Origin: Catonia carolina
Lineage: Eukaryota > Arthropoda > Insecta > Hemiptera > Achilidae
Length of the DNA: 64,000 bases
Direction: 5' to 3'
Assembly: GCA_035578175.1 (NCBI GenBank)
Contig: JAQMRL010000041.1
Span: 926,501 to 990,500 of the forward strand
Shown here: in pieces, positions 12,130 through 23,759 of the stretch
How the letters are laid out: every line of letters begins with the position of its first letter
Numbering within the stretch: position 1 is the first letter of the stretch
Position numbers and translations under genes: made by a program
Notes under the pieces: model-generated
Databases searched by the model: none
The model's input: the letters and a program-made list of their open reading frames with translations, nothing else
Told to the model about the DNA's origin: nothing

Positions 12130-12995
12130 TATAATGCTACTAGTGTCAAAGGAGTTCATTTAATAAAGTGGTAATGCTTTGCCTGGTTTCAATTAACAAT
12201 TTACTATATCTGAATATCATATTAAAACTTTAATGAAATTCAGTATTGGTGTTTAATCACTTATCTCACCGTACGCCCACTAAATCGTTTAGTAAAATTT
12301 CTTGTTGCAATGTACATTTATAATCAGTACAAATCAGTATATATGAATATTGCGCTAAATGAACTCACTTAATTTATTTTCAACACTTCAACCCCGTCTA
12401 GATCTTTACATGACGCTGAATGCACTAAATGATCCTAAATGCAAAGCTGAGGTGAAAGTAACATGTTATTAAGAAAATTGAAGAACTACAAAATACAAAT
12501 CGGGGCCATTTCGAAAAACGTTGTTGTTACCAACTTCTTCAATCTGGTAATTAAATTTTTCATTGTTTTCATAATGTAAGATTTTTTTGATAAGCTACTA
12601 AACTGACAACCTACGAAAAAATTATATTATTCAGTTGAAAAATAGTTTTGTAACAATTTTTTGGGGTTTTGCAATGAAATTTTAATTTTCATTACTTATA
12701 TATTTTATGGTTCACATAAGGAGAAATTATATCGATTTTCTCAGAATTAAATTTTCTACGTGCAGAGTTAATAAACAAATTTAGACTTTATTAAGGATTT
12801 AACGAAATTTTTATAACGTTGAACTTAAAAAAGTGTTATTTTATGCTTCTAATTTTTGTGTTTTATTTCAGATAATTATGTTTAAAACTATGAAAGATAC
12901 AGTTCTAGTACCTATTTCATTCAATTTTTCAAGTTAAAAACCATAAGATGCCAAATTTATCTCGTAGTTAAAGACTGAAAATATCATTTTTTTTT
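12130..12995. other. No feature recognized
   Basis: AT-rich sequence without supportable gene, RNA or repeat. Confidence 0.5.
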
Positions 12996-13000
12996 GCTGA

Positions 13001-13721
13001 TACAGTCTAACTTCTATAACTCGAATTTTCTATATCTCGAATTGAATTTTAGCCCCCTTTAACCTTCCTATGCATTTACCATGTAAAAAGTCATCTATAA
13101 CTCGAATTCCGCCATTTCTCTAAGTTTAACTAATTATGTCGTTTCTTTTGACGAAATTTGTACATAGTTCTCAAAATAGCGGTTTCGGTCCTTTGAAAAA
13201 TGTAAGTACACTGCTGTTACTTTCATTATGAAGGGATATATTTGACTATAAAAGGGTACAGACCTTCAAAGTAATCTGGTTGCCTTTGTATTGGCCTAAC
13301 AGGCGTAAAAAAAAACAAAAAATAAAACTAAAAAAAAATAACTGGCGTAAACCAAAATAATGAATTTCTTTGAATCGATCAATCTTTGCTCGACCACAGG
13401 ATGATAGAACTATATTCTGTCGGTACAATGTACCGTATTCAGCATGTACTGCGTAATTTAGGGATACTGTATACAATATGTACATTACTTAACACTGCAA
13501 CCAATAGCTAAGCTAAATGCAACGTACAGTACTGTATTACGAAATTACACTTGTGCAGTAGACCTGCATATTCCACATCTTGTAGGGTACTGTATTAGCC
13601 TATGTGGAATGTTCTTTTTTTATTAATTGGTTTGGTTTTATTTTTTCATACTTCTAAATTTCTATAAGTCGAATTGTTTTCCCCATCTTTTGAGAATTCG
13701 AGTTATAGAAGTTCGACTATA
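13001..13721. mobile_element. Pogo/Tigger-like non-autonomous DNA transposon, 717 bp
   Basis: The left end CAGTCTAACTTCTATAACTC starts at 13003. The reverse complement of the right end, TAGTCGAACTTCTATAACTC, ends at 13719. Over 28 bases the two ends match at 25 positions. TA flanks both ends (13001-13002 and 13720-13721). TA duplication with ends of the type CAGTNNAAC..CTATAA is characteristic of the pogo/Tigger group of Tc1/mariner elements. Further copies of CTATAACTCGAATT occur inside near both ends. The minus-strand frame at 13246-13485 shows no DDE or CENP-B-like domain, so the element has lost its transposase. Confidence 0.85.
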
Positions 13722-14600
13722 TTTTCATCCTATGATCTTTGCCAATATTTTTGAAGAAAGATTATTTTTGTAAAACAGATTTCCATAGAATCATCTTCTG
13801 AATTCTGTATTATGGCCGTAGCTATAATCTGCATACATCAGGTCGCTCAGATCGCGGAATCCTGGGACATTTCAATACCTAGAGGAGCCTGCAGCATCCA
13901 TCAACGAAACAAATCATCCATATAAATGTCATATAATGTTGGCGGGAGGCTACATCCTTGTCAAAATCCTTGATTAACATATTCACTTACTTGTAGTTAT
14001 TCGATCGCCTAAAATTATTGCAATTTTCTTCCTTTCGTAAATTCTTTTCAATACCCAAATCCAATAAGAAAGCGTTTCAAAACTTATAATTATATGAAAA
14101 TTTGTTCATATGTTTAATTGTGCAATCAGTACCGAGAGATTATGTTGAATTTTGAATCACCCTATATGTAATACTAGTAAAATATCCGCGAGTACGTCTT
14201 TGCTGTTTTCAGTTTTCCATTTATTAATGATTTGCCTATGCCGAAAGAAATTTTAATGGATGGTAAAATTTGATTTCAAACTTAAATTTGAAAATCAGAA
14301 TAACAAATAACAGCCGATTCGAGCTTTCATCGAATCGAGAACCGGCGTCTAAAACGTTTGTTTGAATATTCATTGACAAATCGATTCGGAAGTAGCCAGC
14401 GTTGCTTGACTTTGTTTTAATTACAATCAAATATTCACGATTTAAAATTATAATTTTCGATTCGAACGGGAATAAAAGAATTGAAACAACCAACAAAAAG
14501 GGAATAATAATGAATAAATTTGTTAATAAATTATATATTTCGTTTTCCAGTATTTAACTATCATCCGGAATTAAAACATATTTTCAGATAAAAAATTGTA
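13722..14600. other. No feature recognized
   Basis: AT-rich unique sequence. The 86-aa minus frame at 14236-14496 has no recognizable domain. Confidence 0.5.
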
Positions 14601-14604
14601 GGCT

Positions 14605-14682
14605 ATGCATTGATTAATCTGTAGGTTATATATAATAATTGTAAATGCACCCATTGATTGATTCACTCACTAATCAATGCAT
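14605..14682. repeat. Inverted repeat, 12-bp arms
   Basis: ATGCATTGATTA at 14605-14616 and its exact complement TAATCAATGCAT at 14671-14682, separated by 54 bp. Purpose unknown. Confidence 0.7.
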
Positions 14683-14843
14683 CGTTTACCATCTAAATCA
14701 CCTTATGAGTGAAAGTTCAAAAAATTTGTTTTTTAGTGGTTGAACAGAAAGATTTAAGGATTCACAGTTGAATTATTTGCACCTAATCGTTCTGGATCTC
14801 AGTATAATAAATAACAAACAGACTTTTATTAAATTTGTATTGG

Positions 14844-15475
14844 GTTTAGGTCATCAGCCGAAATGCTGGTTTGAACATCTAGAGCAATGGATCCCAAAGT
14901 GGGGGGGCGCCTCCAAGGGAGGCGTGAAGACAAGTCAAGGGTGACGTGGTACCCCTAGATAGCTCTCCTGTCCATACTCCCAGTGCTGTTACGATTCACA
15001 AATCTAGGTTAAGCATCTATTATAAAGTGCACCCCAGTATATCGCAGCCAGCGCTCCGATTGCATTTTTTTTCAAGTACTTATTTGTGCAAAATAGTATT
15101 TTCAGCTCTTGTTAGAAGAAAGTTTAACTGTCGGGGCAAACTTAATGTTGCTATGATTTACGTTGTTTATTTTCTAATAACCGCCAAGAATAGGGAATCT
15201 TGTAACAAAATCCAAGGTCATCGATCTCACTGATTAAGTTGTTTCATACTTGTTTAATTTAAATTGCAACTTGTAATGGTATAAAAAACAAAAAAATGTT
15301 TGGTTATTCAAAGTAATATTTGTTTTATTTTCGTTACAACATAAAACTGTGTAAGGGGGTGTGGGAAGTTTTCTGCTAGACAGAAGGGGGCGTGTTAAAA
15401 TAGATTTGAGAGTCACCTAGAGGTTTTACTAAGTAGGCCTACATAACGATGAGTGAGGTGGTTTGCCTTCTTCCC
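14844..15475 (-). mobile_element. SINE S1 copy, minus strand, split by an insertion
   Basis: TTTAGGTCATCAGCCGAAAT through GGTTTGAACATCTAGAG (14844-14884) is the S1 3' end in reverse. The next S1 segment, GTTTTACTAAGTA and GAGTGAGGTGGTTTGCCTTC, resumes at 15423. The two halves are contiguous in intact copies (23121-23200), so 14885-15414 is a later insertion. Confidence 0.85.
14885..15414. mobile_element. hAT-like non-autonomous insertion, 530 bp
   Basis: Starts CAATGGATCCCAAAGTGGGG, the style of many hAT termini. It is flanked by an 8-bp repeat, ATCTAGAG at 14877-14884 and ACCTAGAG at 15415-15422 (one or two changes from the expected SINE sequence CTCTAGAG). The right end in reverse complement reads GTGACTCTCAAAT, a weak partner for the left end, and GC-rich blocks lie subterminally on both sides (GGGGGGGCGCC and GGGGGCGTG). 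An 8-bp duplication is typical of hAT. The 95-codon frame inside (14946-15233) lacks any hAT dimerization or BED motif. Confidence 0.65.
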
Positions 15476-15489
15476 TCTTTAGACTTATA

Positions 15490-16060
15490 ACAATTTATGT
15501 TATTGCCATAGCTAATAAAAATTTATTATTATTAAATTTTGATTACTAACAAATACAAGTAGATTACTCAATTAAATGTATTACAAAACTTAACTTTAAA
15601 CTAAATTTAAATATTATAATTGAGACATTTTCACTCAACAATGAAAACAAATATTTACCAGTTCACAATCACTTGTTACTTACCGCACGCACTATTAACG
15701 CAATTCAGAACCGTTTCCGTAACGACGTTATTTTGAAACTGCCTAACAACACTAATCACATTCCCAGTCAGTCACTAACTCACTACAAAGACGCTAACCG
15801 TTTTTATACCCCCAGTCTGATATTTAATCGAGACCCTTCGAACATTTTTGCCATTCTACTGGAACATTTCAGAAAAAATCAAAATAAATCAAACGTTTCT
15901 ACTAGTTTCTATTTCCGAGAATTCTTATTCAAAACTTTTCATTCATCGCAATCCATTATCTGTGTTCAATACACAACATTTCATAAAATACATAACATCT
16001 TACTATGAAAAATGTATTCTCTTAGCCATTTCTAGAATATCACTCGAAAGATTGAAATAA
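15490..16060 (-). mobile_element. Solo LTR, minus strand
   Basis: Shares CACTATTAACGCA, CGCTAACCGTTTTTATACCC, GGAACATTTCAGAAAAAATC and CCATTTCTAGAATATC in the same order and spacing as the LTR at 20350-21010 and the fragment at 9590-9910. On the minus strand the TATA box TATAAAAA is at 15801-15808, followed by GAGTTAGTGACTGACTGGG. The 111- and 70-codon frames here overlap the LTR and are not genes. Confidence 0.65.
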
Positions 16061-18030
16061 TTTTATTCGCTCGCAATGAGTCTTGCTCCTGAAATTGGGC
16101 GCACACGTATTCAGTTAGTGAAAACTATAAAAAATAAAGCATCTTAATTTTGGGAACACTTGTTTCAAAGTTATGGAAAGGGGTAACTACCCTAAAGCAA
16201 AACAACATGGTTCCTGTACTTTCCTAAGGACGTTCTATTTGGAAATTGGAAATAATATTCTTAAAGAAATAGCTAAGAAAGCAGTCGTAGTAAGTAAGGA
16301 AAAGAAACAATTAATTGAAGAAATACCAAAAAAACAGTCTGAAATTCCGTGGACATGTTTAAAAATTGGACGAAACAGGTGAAACAATACATTTCTAGGA
16401 CACTTAACAATTCAAAAGTATTCGTTAAATGGTTTAGAGAAGTCAAAAAGAATATTACCTATTAGATAATTCGGAATCTACAAAGAAAGGTTTTATTTCT
16501 TATAGTTTTTAAAGTTAATTCCAACAAACATTGCAAATAGTTTTTATGTATTATTCGTCATTAGTTTAATTTATGCAGACATTCTAGTTTATCAGTTTTA
16601 GTTTTTCCAACCGTAGGGCCTAACTGTGTTTCCGTTCGTATTTACTTCTTGTTTACTAAACTTAGTAAACGTGTACTCATTTGTCCATGAATATGTAGAT
16701 AATATTACTGTTTCAAACACAACTTACTACCTTACTTTAACTTTCCCTTTCTGAAACCAACTTCTTCCTAACATCTCTTTTTACGGCATCTCCACCTGTC
16801 GTGTTTATCCGAAAAGATAAGATTAATTTCATGTCCGTTTGTAAAATACAGCGCATTTTAGATAAATATACATTTTCTGTTGAACGTATTTAGTGCTTTT
16901 TTTCAAATCCACTACTTGCAGTAAATTTAATTAAAGACAATATTCACCAAGTGCAATGATAATGAACAACTAACCATACCTGGATTATGAAGTGACACGC
17001 TGCAAAGTGATAAGATAAGCTGTCGTTGAACACCTACGGATATGATAATAAAAATTATTCATAATCATTTTACTCTTTAGATAATGAAGTACCTCTAAAA
17101 CCGAACAAAGGAATTTTCAGGTGTTTTCATCTTATGTAGCTCATCAAATTTTTAAAATTCACAACCAAAAATTTGCTATTATTTATTTTTCTCATAATAA
17201 GCAGCGTATTTTTTATCTTTTTATAAGCTACATTCAATCATATTGTCTATTTTTATTTTTTTAATGTCAACCTTCGCCAAATCTTCAACAATTGTTGAGT
17301 ATGTTACCAGAATAAATCTTATTTTGACAAATATATTTTACTAGTTGGGTCTATGATGTGTTTTTATTTACCACCTTATCAACTCCTAAACGAAAGAGCT
17401 TTGTTATGAGTTTTGCAATGATGTAAAGAATTTATATTTAAATTAGTATTATATTATGGTGGCAATCTAATGTTATGATTTAAACCCTTGATTTGAAATC
17501 TGAGTTTAGATTTACAGCTAAGTATTCATAATACTATAGGTTGAACAATAGATTAATCCTATGAGATCAAAACTTTCATTGTCATAATACAAAATTCACT
17601 CTGTGATTTATGTACAACGGTTACAAAATGTCATAACGGTTCTGTTGTGCAAATACATTTGTGTAAGCCTAATCAAAATAGTAACTATTTTGGAACTTCG
17701 TGTAAGGGTATTTATTAGCAATTCTTTAATATTAATTAACACAAAGTTACTGAGATGAAGAGACCAGAGGGAAATTCAGCTAACTCTCAAATTTAAAGAA
17801 AATAGGATACCACCTGTTAGGTTTCAATTAGAAATAGCTTAGGCATATATATTTTTCTATTCTAAAAATGTAATAACCAGCCAACCTATAGTCCATCTAC
17901 TGTAAGAGTACTCCGCGCGAGGCAAGCGCCTATAGGTTGTAAACGAAAGATTTACTCTAGTTACCGCGTATCTACCTCTCCGCCAGACAGTTATCTTGCA
18001 CTACGTTCCTTCATAAAAATATCTACATCC
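16060..18030. other. No feature recognized
   Basis: Nearly 2 kb of AT-rich sequence. The 69-codon frame at 16173-16382 is rich in Lys and Glu near its end but matches nothing I know. 17900-17990 is slightly GC-richer with no structure I can name. Confidence 0.45.
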
Positions 18031-18032
18031 AG

Positions 18033-18771
18033 TTAAGGGGAGCACTAAACCTCGAAAACCGAAAGAAATAGTTTTTTTCTAATTTTGGCGCCATTGTCTT
18101 CTGTATCTTTTCTGTGTAATTAAATATAAAAATTATAACTTTACGATCAAAATTACGAAAGCTATGCAGATTTTTGTTAAGTAATGTTTTGGCCAGAAAG
18201 TTTTTTAATTGAGTTTATCTGTGGAAACAATTAAGAGTTACGATATTCAAAGAAACAGAAAGCTGAGAAGGCAATGGAAAGTGTGTCAAAAGAAGCAAGA
18301 TAAAAGAAAAAAAGAGGAAATTATTTGAGGTAAAAGAACAGTCTGGTGAGGATCAATATTATGGTGCATGCCGATTTTAGGGCAAGTAAAACTTCACAGC
18401 TCCTTTCCCGCAAATTCACTTTTTTCCATAAAGGTACAGTTTTCCCAATAACTATTTGACTTTGAAGGTTGAAAATTTTCGAGCATGTTTCTCAGTATAA
18501 TTGTGACATATGGTACTAGAATTTTTGCAGTATTATTACTAAGTTCAAAATAAAATAAAAAATTAAATTGTTTGTGCATTTTTCAAAAAAGATTCTCGAA
18601 ATGGTATCGCTAGATCTATATTAATAATTCTATTACAAGAGCTTAAAAATATACCATAGAAAAGGCACAAAAAAAATTAAAGCCCTAACTCTTAACGGTT
18701 TCTTAGTAACGTGTACCTGAAAAGAGGTCAATTTAACATGGGTTAGATAGGAGGTATAGTGCTCCCCTTAA
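18033..18771. mobile_element. TTAA-flanked (piggyBac-like) element, 731 bp
   Basis: TTAA at 18033-18036 and 18768-18771 bracket a sequence starting GGGGAGCACTAAACCTC and ending with the inverse of GGGGAGCACTATACCTCC. Fourteen of the first 15 terminal bases are inverted-identical. TTAA duplications with short inverted ends are the hallmark of the piggyBac superfamily. No transposase frame is present; the longest open frame (18394-18579, minus) has no domain. The near-perfect ends suggest a fairly young non-autonomous copy. Confidence 0.85.
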
Positions 18772-19835
18772 AATAAACATTATCCTTTAAGCGTTTTCAA
18801 TAATACCGTTCTGATTGCTTGTAATTATTGTAGTTTCATAAAGACTCCTTAATCAATTATTTTAACCATTACATTTTACAAAACAATTTTTTCTACTTTT
18901 TAATGTTTACCACTTTTATGTTTCAAAAACTCAACACATTCACTATCATGCATGTTAACAAAACACAGCTACAAAACTTTTCAACTTCATTCTACGTAAG
19001 AAATTAAAACGATCCGATACAATCCCAAAAGATAACAACTGATGAAACTAAAAATGAGTTTACCACGGACAAGTGCAAACAGTTGTATTAAATTAACCAC
19101 AGACATTAATTATTTTAATGATATGAAATAAACAATATTATGAAATGATAAACAACGAACCTTTGAAATTGTTTACTCTCCTGTTATAATTCAAGCGCAT
19201 TAGTCGTACATTACTTGTGACCAAAAATAAAATAAAACTGAGTCTATAATAAAAACCTACTAATCATAAATAATAATGTAATAATAGTAAATAACGTAAT
19301 GAAAAATAGCAATGTAAGAATTACAATTGTAAAATTTTAGTTATTAATGGTAAACTAATGTTCGCTTTGTGAAACATTTTTTAACAAATGAATCGAACTT
19401 GTTTTTATATTAAGCTTAGAGCGAATCAGTGTTGTATGGAATTTTGTTTATAATCATGCTGTGCGTATTTTTAATTAATGCGCATGCTCACTTGTATTGC
19501 TGGTTGCCTACGTCGGAGTACTTTTAGCGTAGACAGACTCTACCAATTTATTGCAGTTTGAATAGTGTACCCATAGCAGTAATCATCTGATCTTCACCGC
19601 TCCTAATGAAGAACTGGCCGAATTTATTTATTTAGCCATATATTTGTTGTTACGTGTAAAAATATTTTAAAATAGCCAATTATTAAAAAAGCATTGCATA
19701 TATTTTAGCAAAAATAAAAGTATCCCTTTCATGAGACGACGTGTCTCATGGCTGGTGGCAATTTATCTATAGAAATTGTTAGAGATAAAGCCCACTTAGC
19801 TATCGTAAGAAAGAAAAAAGCTCACCTTTGACCTA
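18772..19835. other. No feature recognized
   Basis: AT-rich sequence with stretches of A/T-only composition at 19060-19350. No gene supported. Confidence 0.5.
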
Positions 19836-19839
19836 CGCA

Positions 19840-20085
19840 AAAAACTATTCGTGATTTCTGTATCTACTTTTTAAGAGGAATCGAATGACACTATTTTTAT
19901 TTTCCAATTCCGCCCTGATTTCTTGACTTCTGGTTTTGGACCACTTCCGTTCACAATTGCCAAAAACCATTAGTGATTTCTGTATCTACTATTTAAGTGG
20001 AAATGACACACTATTTTTGGTTTCAAATTCCAACACTAATTTCTTGACTTCCGGTTTTGGGTCATTTTTTGTCGAAACCGGAACT
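19840..20085 (+). repeat. Tandem duplication, ~122-bp unit, two copies
   Basis: GTGATTTCTGTATCTACT occurs at 19851 and 19973, and TTTCTTGACTTC(T/C)GGTTTTGG recurs at the same offset. The copies differ by scattered substitutions and small indels. The 61-codon frame at 19936-20121 lies in the second copy and is not supported as a gene. Confidence 0.85.
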
Positions 20086-20349
20086 TTAAACCCAATCCAA
20101 ATCCACTATCTTTTTGTGTAGATTACGAACTCGAAAACTGTTTGTTGCTATCTTTTTTAGTTTCTGACATCATGATGTGACGAAAGGATGGACATAGGAA
20201 AATGCTAGAGCTGACAATTTTAAAAATTGGTACCAATTATCATACGCGCTTTCCTTGAAAATTTTTAGCGTGAAATTCGGTATATTGAAATTTTAAATTT
20301 CTAATACACAAATTATTTTTATAGTAAACGTTTTTAAAAGCTAAGTTAT

Positions 20350-21010
20350 ATAATAACTCCTAAATCTAAGTTCGTTCGGGATCTGGGAATGTTAAATAAC
20401 AAACAAACTAAATTTAAACTTACACCAATTAATGATTTATTTTACAAAAATTAAGTAGAATATTAATGATTTCTGTAGCCTACTAATTAGTACAATAACA
20501 TAAATTAAACGTAGGCTAAATCAATTACAAAACTTAAGTTGAACCTAACCTTGAATAACAATAGAATACCGTTCTTTTATAAATTAAAAACAAATCAAAT
20601 AGATAAAAGAATTAAAAACAATCTGTTAACCTGTCTACAACCACTTGTTACTAATCGTGCGCACACTATTAACGCACTTCAAGACTGGTCGCGTAACGTT
20701 ACGGTTTCGTACGCCCCTATTACACTTTTTATTCACAATTTCTGACTGCCGGACTACAAAGGTGTCAACATTTTTATACCTGCGGTCTAATAGTCAATTT
20801 TGATTCTTCGACCATTTCCTAGGAGAACGTTGTAGAAGGATTAAAAATAAAACCAAATATTTCTACTATTTTCGATTTCCTAGAACTCTTATTCAAGGTA
20901 TGTCAGTCATCGCAGTTCACTATCCTTGTTCGACACACTCCACCCATAAAATATAAAATTCTTACTATAAAAAACTTATTTTATCAACCGTTTCTGAATT
21001 ATTATATTAT
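20350..21010 (-). mobile_element. Solo LTR, minus strand
   Basis: The left end CTAAGTTCGTTCGGGATCTG corresponds to CTAAGGTCCGTTCCGGGATCT at 187. The right part matches 15700-16050 and 9590-9910. A TATA box (TATAAAAA, minus) lies at 20771-20778. The terminal TGTGACAC is decayed. This copy ties the U5-end copies and the TATA-bearing copies into one LTR family. Confidence 0.7.
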
Positions 21011-21730
21011 TATTTTATAGTGCAGACTGTTATGTGTAATTATATAGGCTACAAAATAGAAATAAAAAAGTGTAACTCAAGTATACGGACTTAAGTAATT
21101 AAAAACGTCTCTTCTGAAAAATTTTGTTGTGTTGACTAGGTTGTTCCTCTTTTGGAATCTTCAAAAATTACCATAATCAGTATAAATAAAGCCTATTTAA
21201 TCATAGAGTTGGTTAAACCGCACAAATGCTTTAATATTTCTAAATAATGTGTCTAAGATTTGATTCCCAGCCAACTGTGAAGAATTGTACCATCTTTTAA
21301 ATTATAATAATAAATTTCCCCCAAAACATGGTTTTAAATTAAATTAAATTAAGTTACTCAAGTTCATTCATCTAGATATACTCTCTAATTCCATTTTCCC
21401 GAAGCAGCGGAAATTCAGAAATTTAACTATGGTTAAATAAATATGGGCCAAGATATGTGTAAGTATTTAGTTTACAAATTTTGTAAAGTTTACTGGTGTG
21501 ATGTAATACCAGTGTTACTTGTTTAAACCAGTTGTTTTGTATGTAATATGATACTACGATTTTAGCAGATCTCCGTAATGAGCGGGCAATGTACATTTTT
21601 TCTGGTTTGTAAGTAGTATAAAATTAATTTTTGATTTTAAATGGCCATATTTAACTTGAAAGATCTACTTAGCAGTCAAAGGAATGGTGGCTTTTCTAAA
21701 GGAATGGTGTGCCCATAGGTATAAAGAGGT
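21010..21730. other. No feature recognized
   Basis: AT-rich sequence. A GATTTGATTCCC box at about 21256 is B-box-like but has no A box at proper distance. Confidence 0.45.
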
Positions 21731-21731
21731 G

Positions 21732-21812
21732 GATCTGAGAGTTGCAACATGGAACGCGAATACCATGTCGCAACCTGATATTAATGAATTAATTTCAATG
21801 TGTGTTAAATGA
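21732..21812 (+). pseudogene. LINE endonuclease N-terminal fragment
   Basis: The frame reads DLRVATWNANTMSQ and then a stop at 21810-21812. ATWN followed by a short hydrophilic stretch is the usual start of the apurinic-endonuclease-like domain in LINE ORFs (typically R-x-A/G-T-W-N-V-R-T/S-L). Only about 26 codons remain. Nothing downstream can be aligned with confidence to the rest of the endonuclease, so this is a short relic. Confidence 0.5.
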
Positions 21813-22290
21813 TAGAGGATGCTAGCAACTATAAAGGGAATAACAGGAGGGTTGTGGAGGAAGTCAAAGCCTACCAAGGGCTGTCGTGCTACAAGATGAT
21901 GATTAAAGATTCCTCATTTAGTACCTTACTGCGCAAAATTTACTCACCCTGTTCTATAGAACACGAAAGAGTAATAGAATTATATGGTAACATTAGATTG
22001 GACTCGTAAACTTTCTTTTGTAAAATATGAAAAGGAAAGGTCATAAAAACAGGGAGTACGAAATCTCAAATGAAACCTCAAACGACTTAACTTCCTCTAA
22101 TTGCGCTCTGTTTCTTCTTGCGTCGTAACATTGTACAGATATAATAACCAGAATTCTGCTTCATTTTGGGTTAATTGCTTAACCTAATGTTGCACAAGAA
22201 ATGTATTCAAACCAAGAATGTAATTTTCAATAAAACACCTTAAAATTTAACTATCTAAACACCTGGTAAAAATTTATAATTTTATAGAAT
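21813..22290. other. No feature recognized
   Basis: The 66-codon plus frame at 21809-22009 and 70-codon minus frame at 21665-21877 overlap the LINE relic and show no domain of their own. Confidence 0.4.
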
Positions 22291-22295
22291 AAACG

Positions 22296-22325
22296 GGAAA
22301 TAATAATAATAATAATAATAATAAA
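22296..22325. repeat. (AAT)n microsatellite
   Basis: About nine AAT/ATA repeats. Confidence 0.9.
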
Positions 22326-22371
22326 TATTTTTGATAAACCGCATTAACGTTCTTGCAAATTTTTGGCCGGC

Positions 22372-22440
22372 CCGTTGCTGTAATGATCAGTGCAACTAGC
22401 GCTTACTGTGAAGGGCTGCAGTTCGATTTCTTTTCTGGTC
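22372..22440 (+). mobile_element. tRNA-like SINE head relic
   Basis: TGTAATGATCAGTGCAACTA resembles an A box with D arm, and GCAGTTCGATTTC at 22418-22430 is one step from the B box GGTTCRANNCC. A small stem of GGAGATC/GATCTCC follows at 22456-22480. The acceptor stem is missing, so not a tRNA gene. Confidence 0.4.
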
Positions 22441-22557
22441 TTCATTCTTCTTTTTGGAGATCATCTGTAAGATCTCCAAAAATTAATTTAATTTAATTAT
22501 TAATTACGTATAAGTCAAGGTTTATAAAGGTATTGACAATTCATAAAATAAATTAAA

Positions 22558-22700
22558 ATCTGGTGTAAAACACAAACACACACACACACGCACACACACA
22601 CACATACACACACACACACAGACACACACACTTTACTTTCTCTTGCCAATAGAAATTATAAATAATATAACCTTGGATTTTAAGTTAGGTACCACAAGGG
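22558..22700 (+). mobile_element. R1 repeat, left end with expanded CA tract
   Basis: AATCTGGTGTAAAACACAAA leads into (CA)n (22569-22632) and then ACTTTCTCTTGCCAAT (22635-22650). In other R1 copies the corresponding stretch is the short GTGAAACACTCACAC, so the microsatellite grew inside the R1 left end. The 76-codon frame at 22643-22873 starts in R1 and is not a supported gene. Confidence 0.75.
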
Positions 22701-22884
22701 AATCTGACAGGTACATTTTCATTAAAATCGTTCAAGCAGAAGTAGAAGTTAATTCGCACAATTTCTCACTTTTTCCAGTTCTCAAAAAACTCCAACTATT
22801 TTCTACAAATCGCCTTATTTACTCAATTGTTTCTGTTCTACGTGAATGCTCTTGTGGTAAAGAAAATGGGTAATTAACATTGCA

Positions 22885-23750
22885 AACTTAATATGCATTT
22901 TAGGAAACAAGTATTTATAATAAAAGTTGTAGAAAATAAAATAACCTGCAATTTTAATTTGAATTTGTTTTTTACGTCGCTCAGTTTAGCACCACTTAGT
23001 GATTTTATGTATTTTGTTCACAAATATTGGTAAAAACATATAATATATTACATACATATGTATTTTAAGAATACAGCCTTAGTACACAATTTACGATGAA
23101 AGTGTACATAATCAAGGTATTGTTGTTTGGGTCATAAGCCGGAAGGTTGGTTTGAACCTCTACAGGTTTTACTAAATGAAACGCGGAGTGAGGTGGTTTA
23201 CCGATGCATTCTCCACTGAGTTGAAAGTGTATGCTTATCAGCATGCCAGGCCCTCTAAAAAGCATTAATTTTCCACCTTGCAAATGACGTTTTCACTTCA
23301 TTCGCTACAGGGTCTGGCTGTGTAATGCAATTCATTATTGTCAGAGTAGATAAATATGACTTGTGTCTTTTACACCTCTACCTCTTCTGTTCTTGTATGC
23401 TTCAGTCATACGATTGGATGACCATGTGATAAGAAACAGAACGATTTTTTAGAGCCCTATAACTAGCAGATCGAGTGCAAGTAATCTAACACTCCACCAG
23501 CCTGATATGGGCAGAATCAAAGATATAGAAAATTTTAAAAAATTATAACTTTTATTTCTGGCAGTTTTTCTACAGAGTTTAGTTCAGCGTCAATTAGTGA
23601 TTTTTCATTTTTTAAGTGCTACAGAGATTGATTTTCGTTTTGCATCATTCACTCATGATTAAACATTAGTTATATATTTAATGATTTACATAGGCAAGGG
23701 AAAGCCTTAAAAGGATTTTACACCAGATTTTTTTAACTTCTTGCAATGGG
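22885..23750 (-). mobile_element. R1 repeat, minus strand, interrupted by a SINE
   Basis: TAATATGCATTTTAGG, AAAAGTTGTAGAAAAT and CAGTTTAGCACCACTTAGTG (22890-23040) and then CAGCGTCAATTAGTGATTTT through GATTGATTTTCGTTTTGCAT, GGCAAGGGAAAG and TTTTACACCAGATTTTTT (23520-23750) are R1 left-half sequence in reverse. S1 (23121-23512) lies between them. The two parts overlap slightly in R1 coordinates, so they may be two R1 copies rather than one. Confidence 0.65.
23121..23512 (-). mobile_element. SINE S1, near full length, minus strand
   Basis: From the GTTGTTT tail (23122) to the 5' end GGGCAG (about 23507-23512), it aligns along its whole length with the plus-strand copies at 38372 and 48170. Possible target duplication: ATAATCAAGG on the left and AGAATCAAAG on the right, imperfect. 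The 72-codon frame at 23065-23283 is inside it and not a gene. Confidence 0.85.
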
Positions 23751-23759
23751 CTAGCGAGT

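Noticed and set aside
16173..16382. 69-codon Lys/Glu-rich frame as an exon
   Set aside because: No recognizable domain, and flanking AT-rich sequence has no convincing splice sites.
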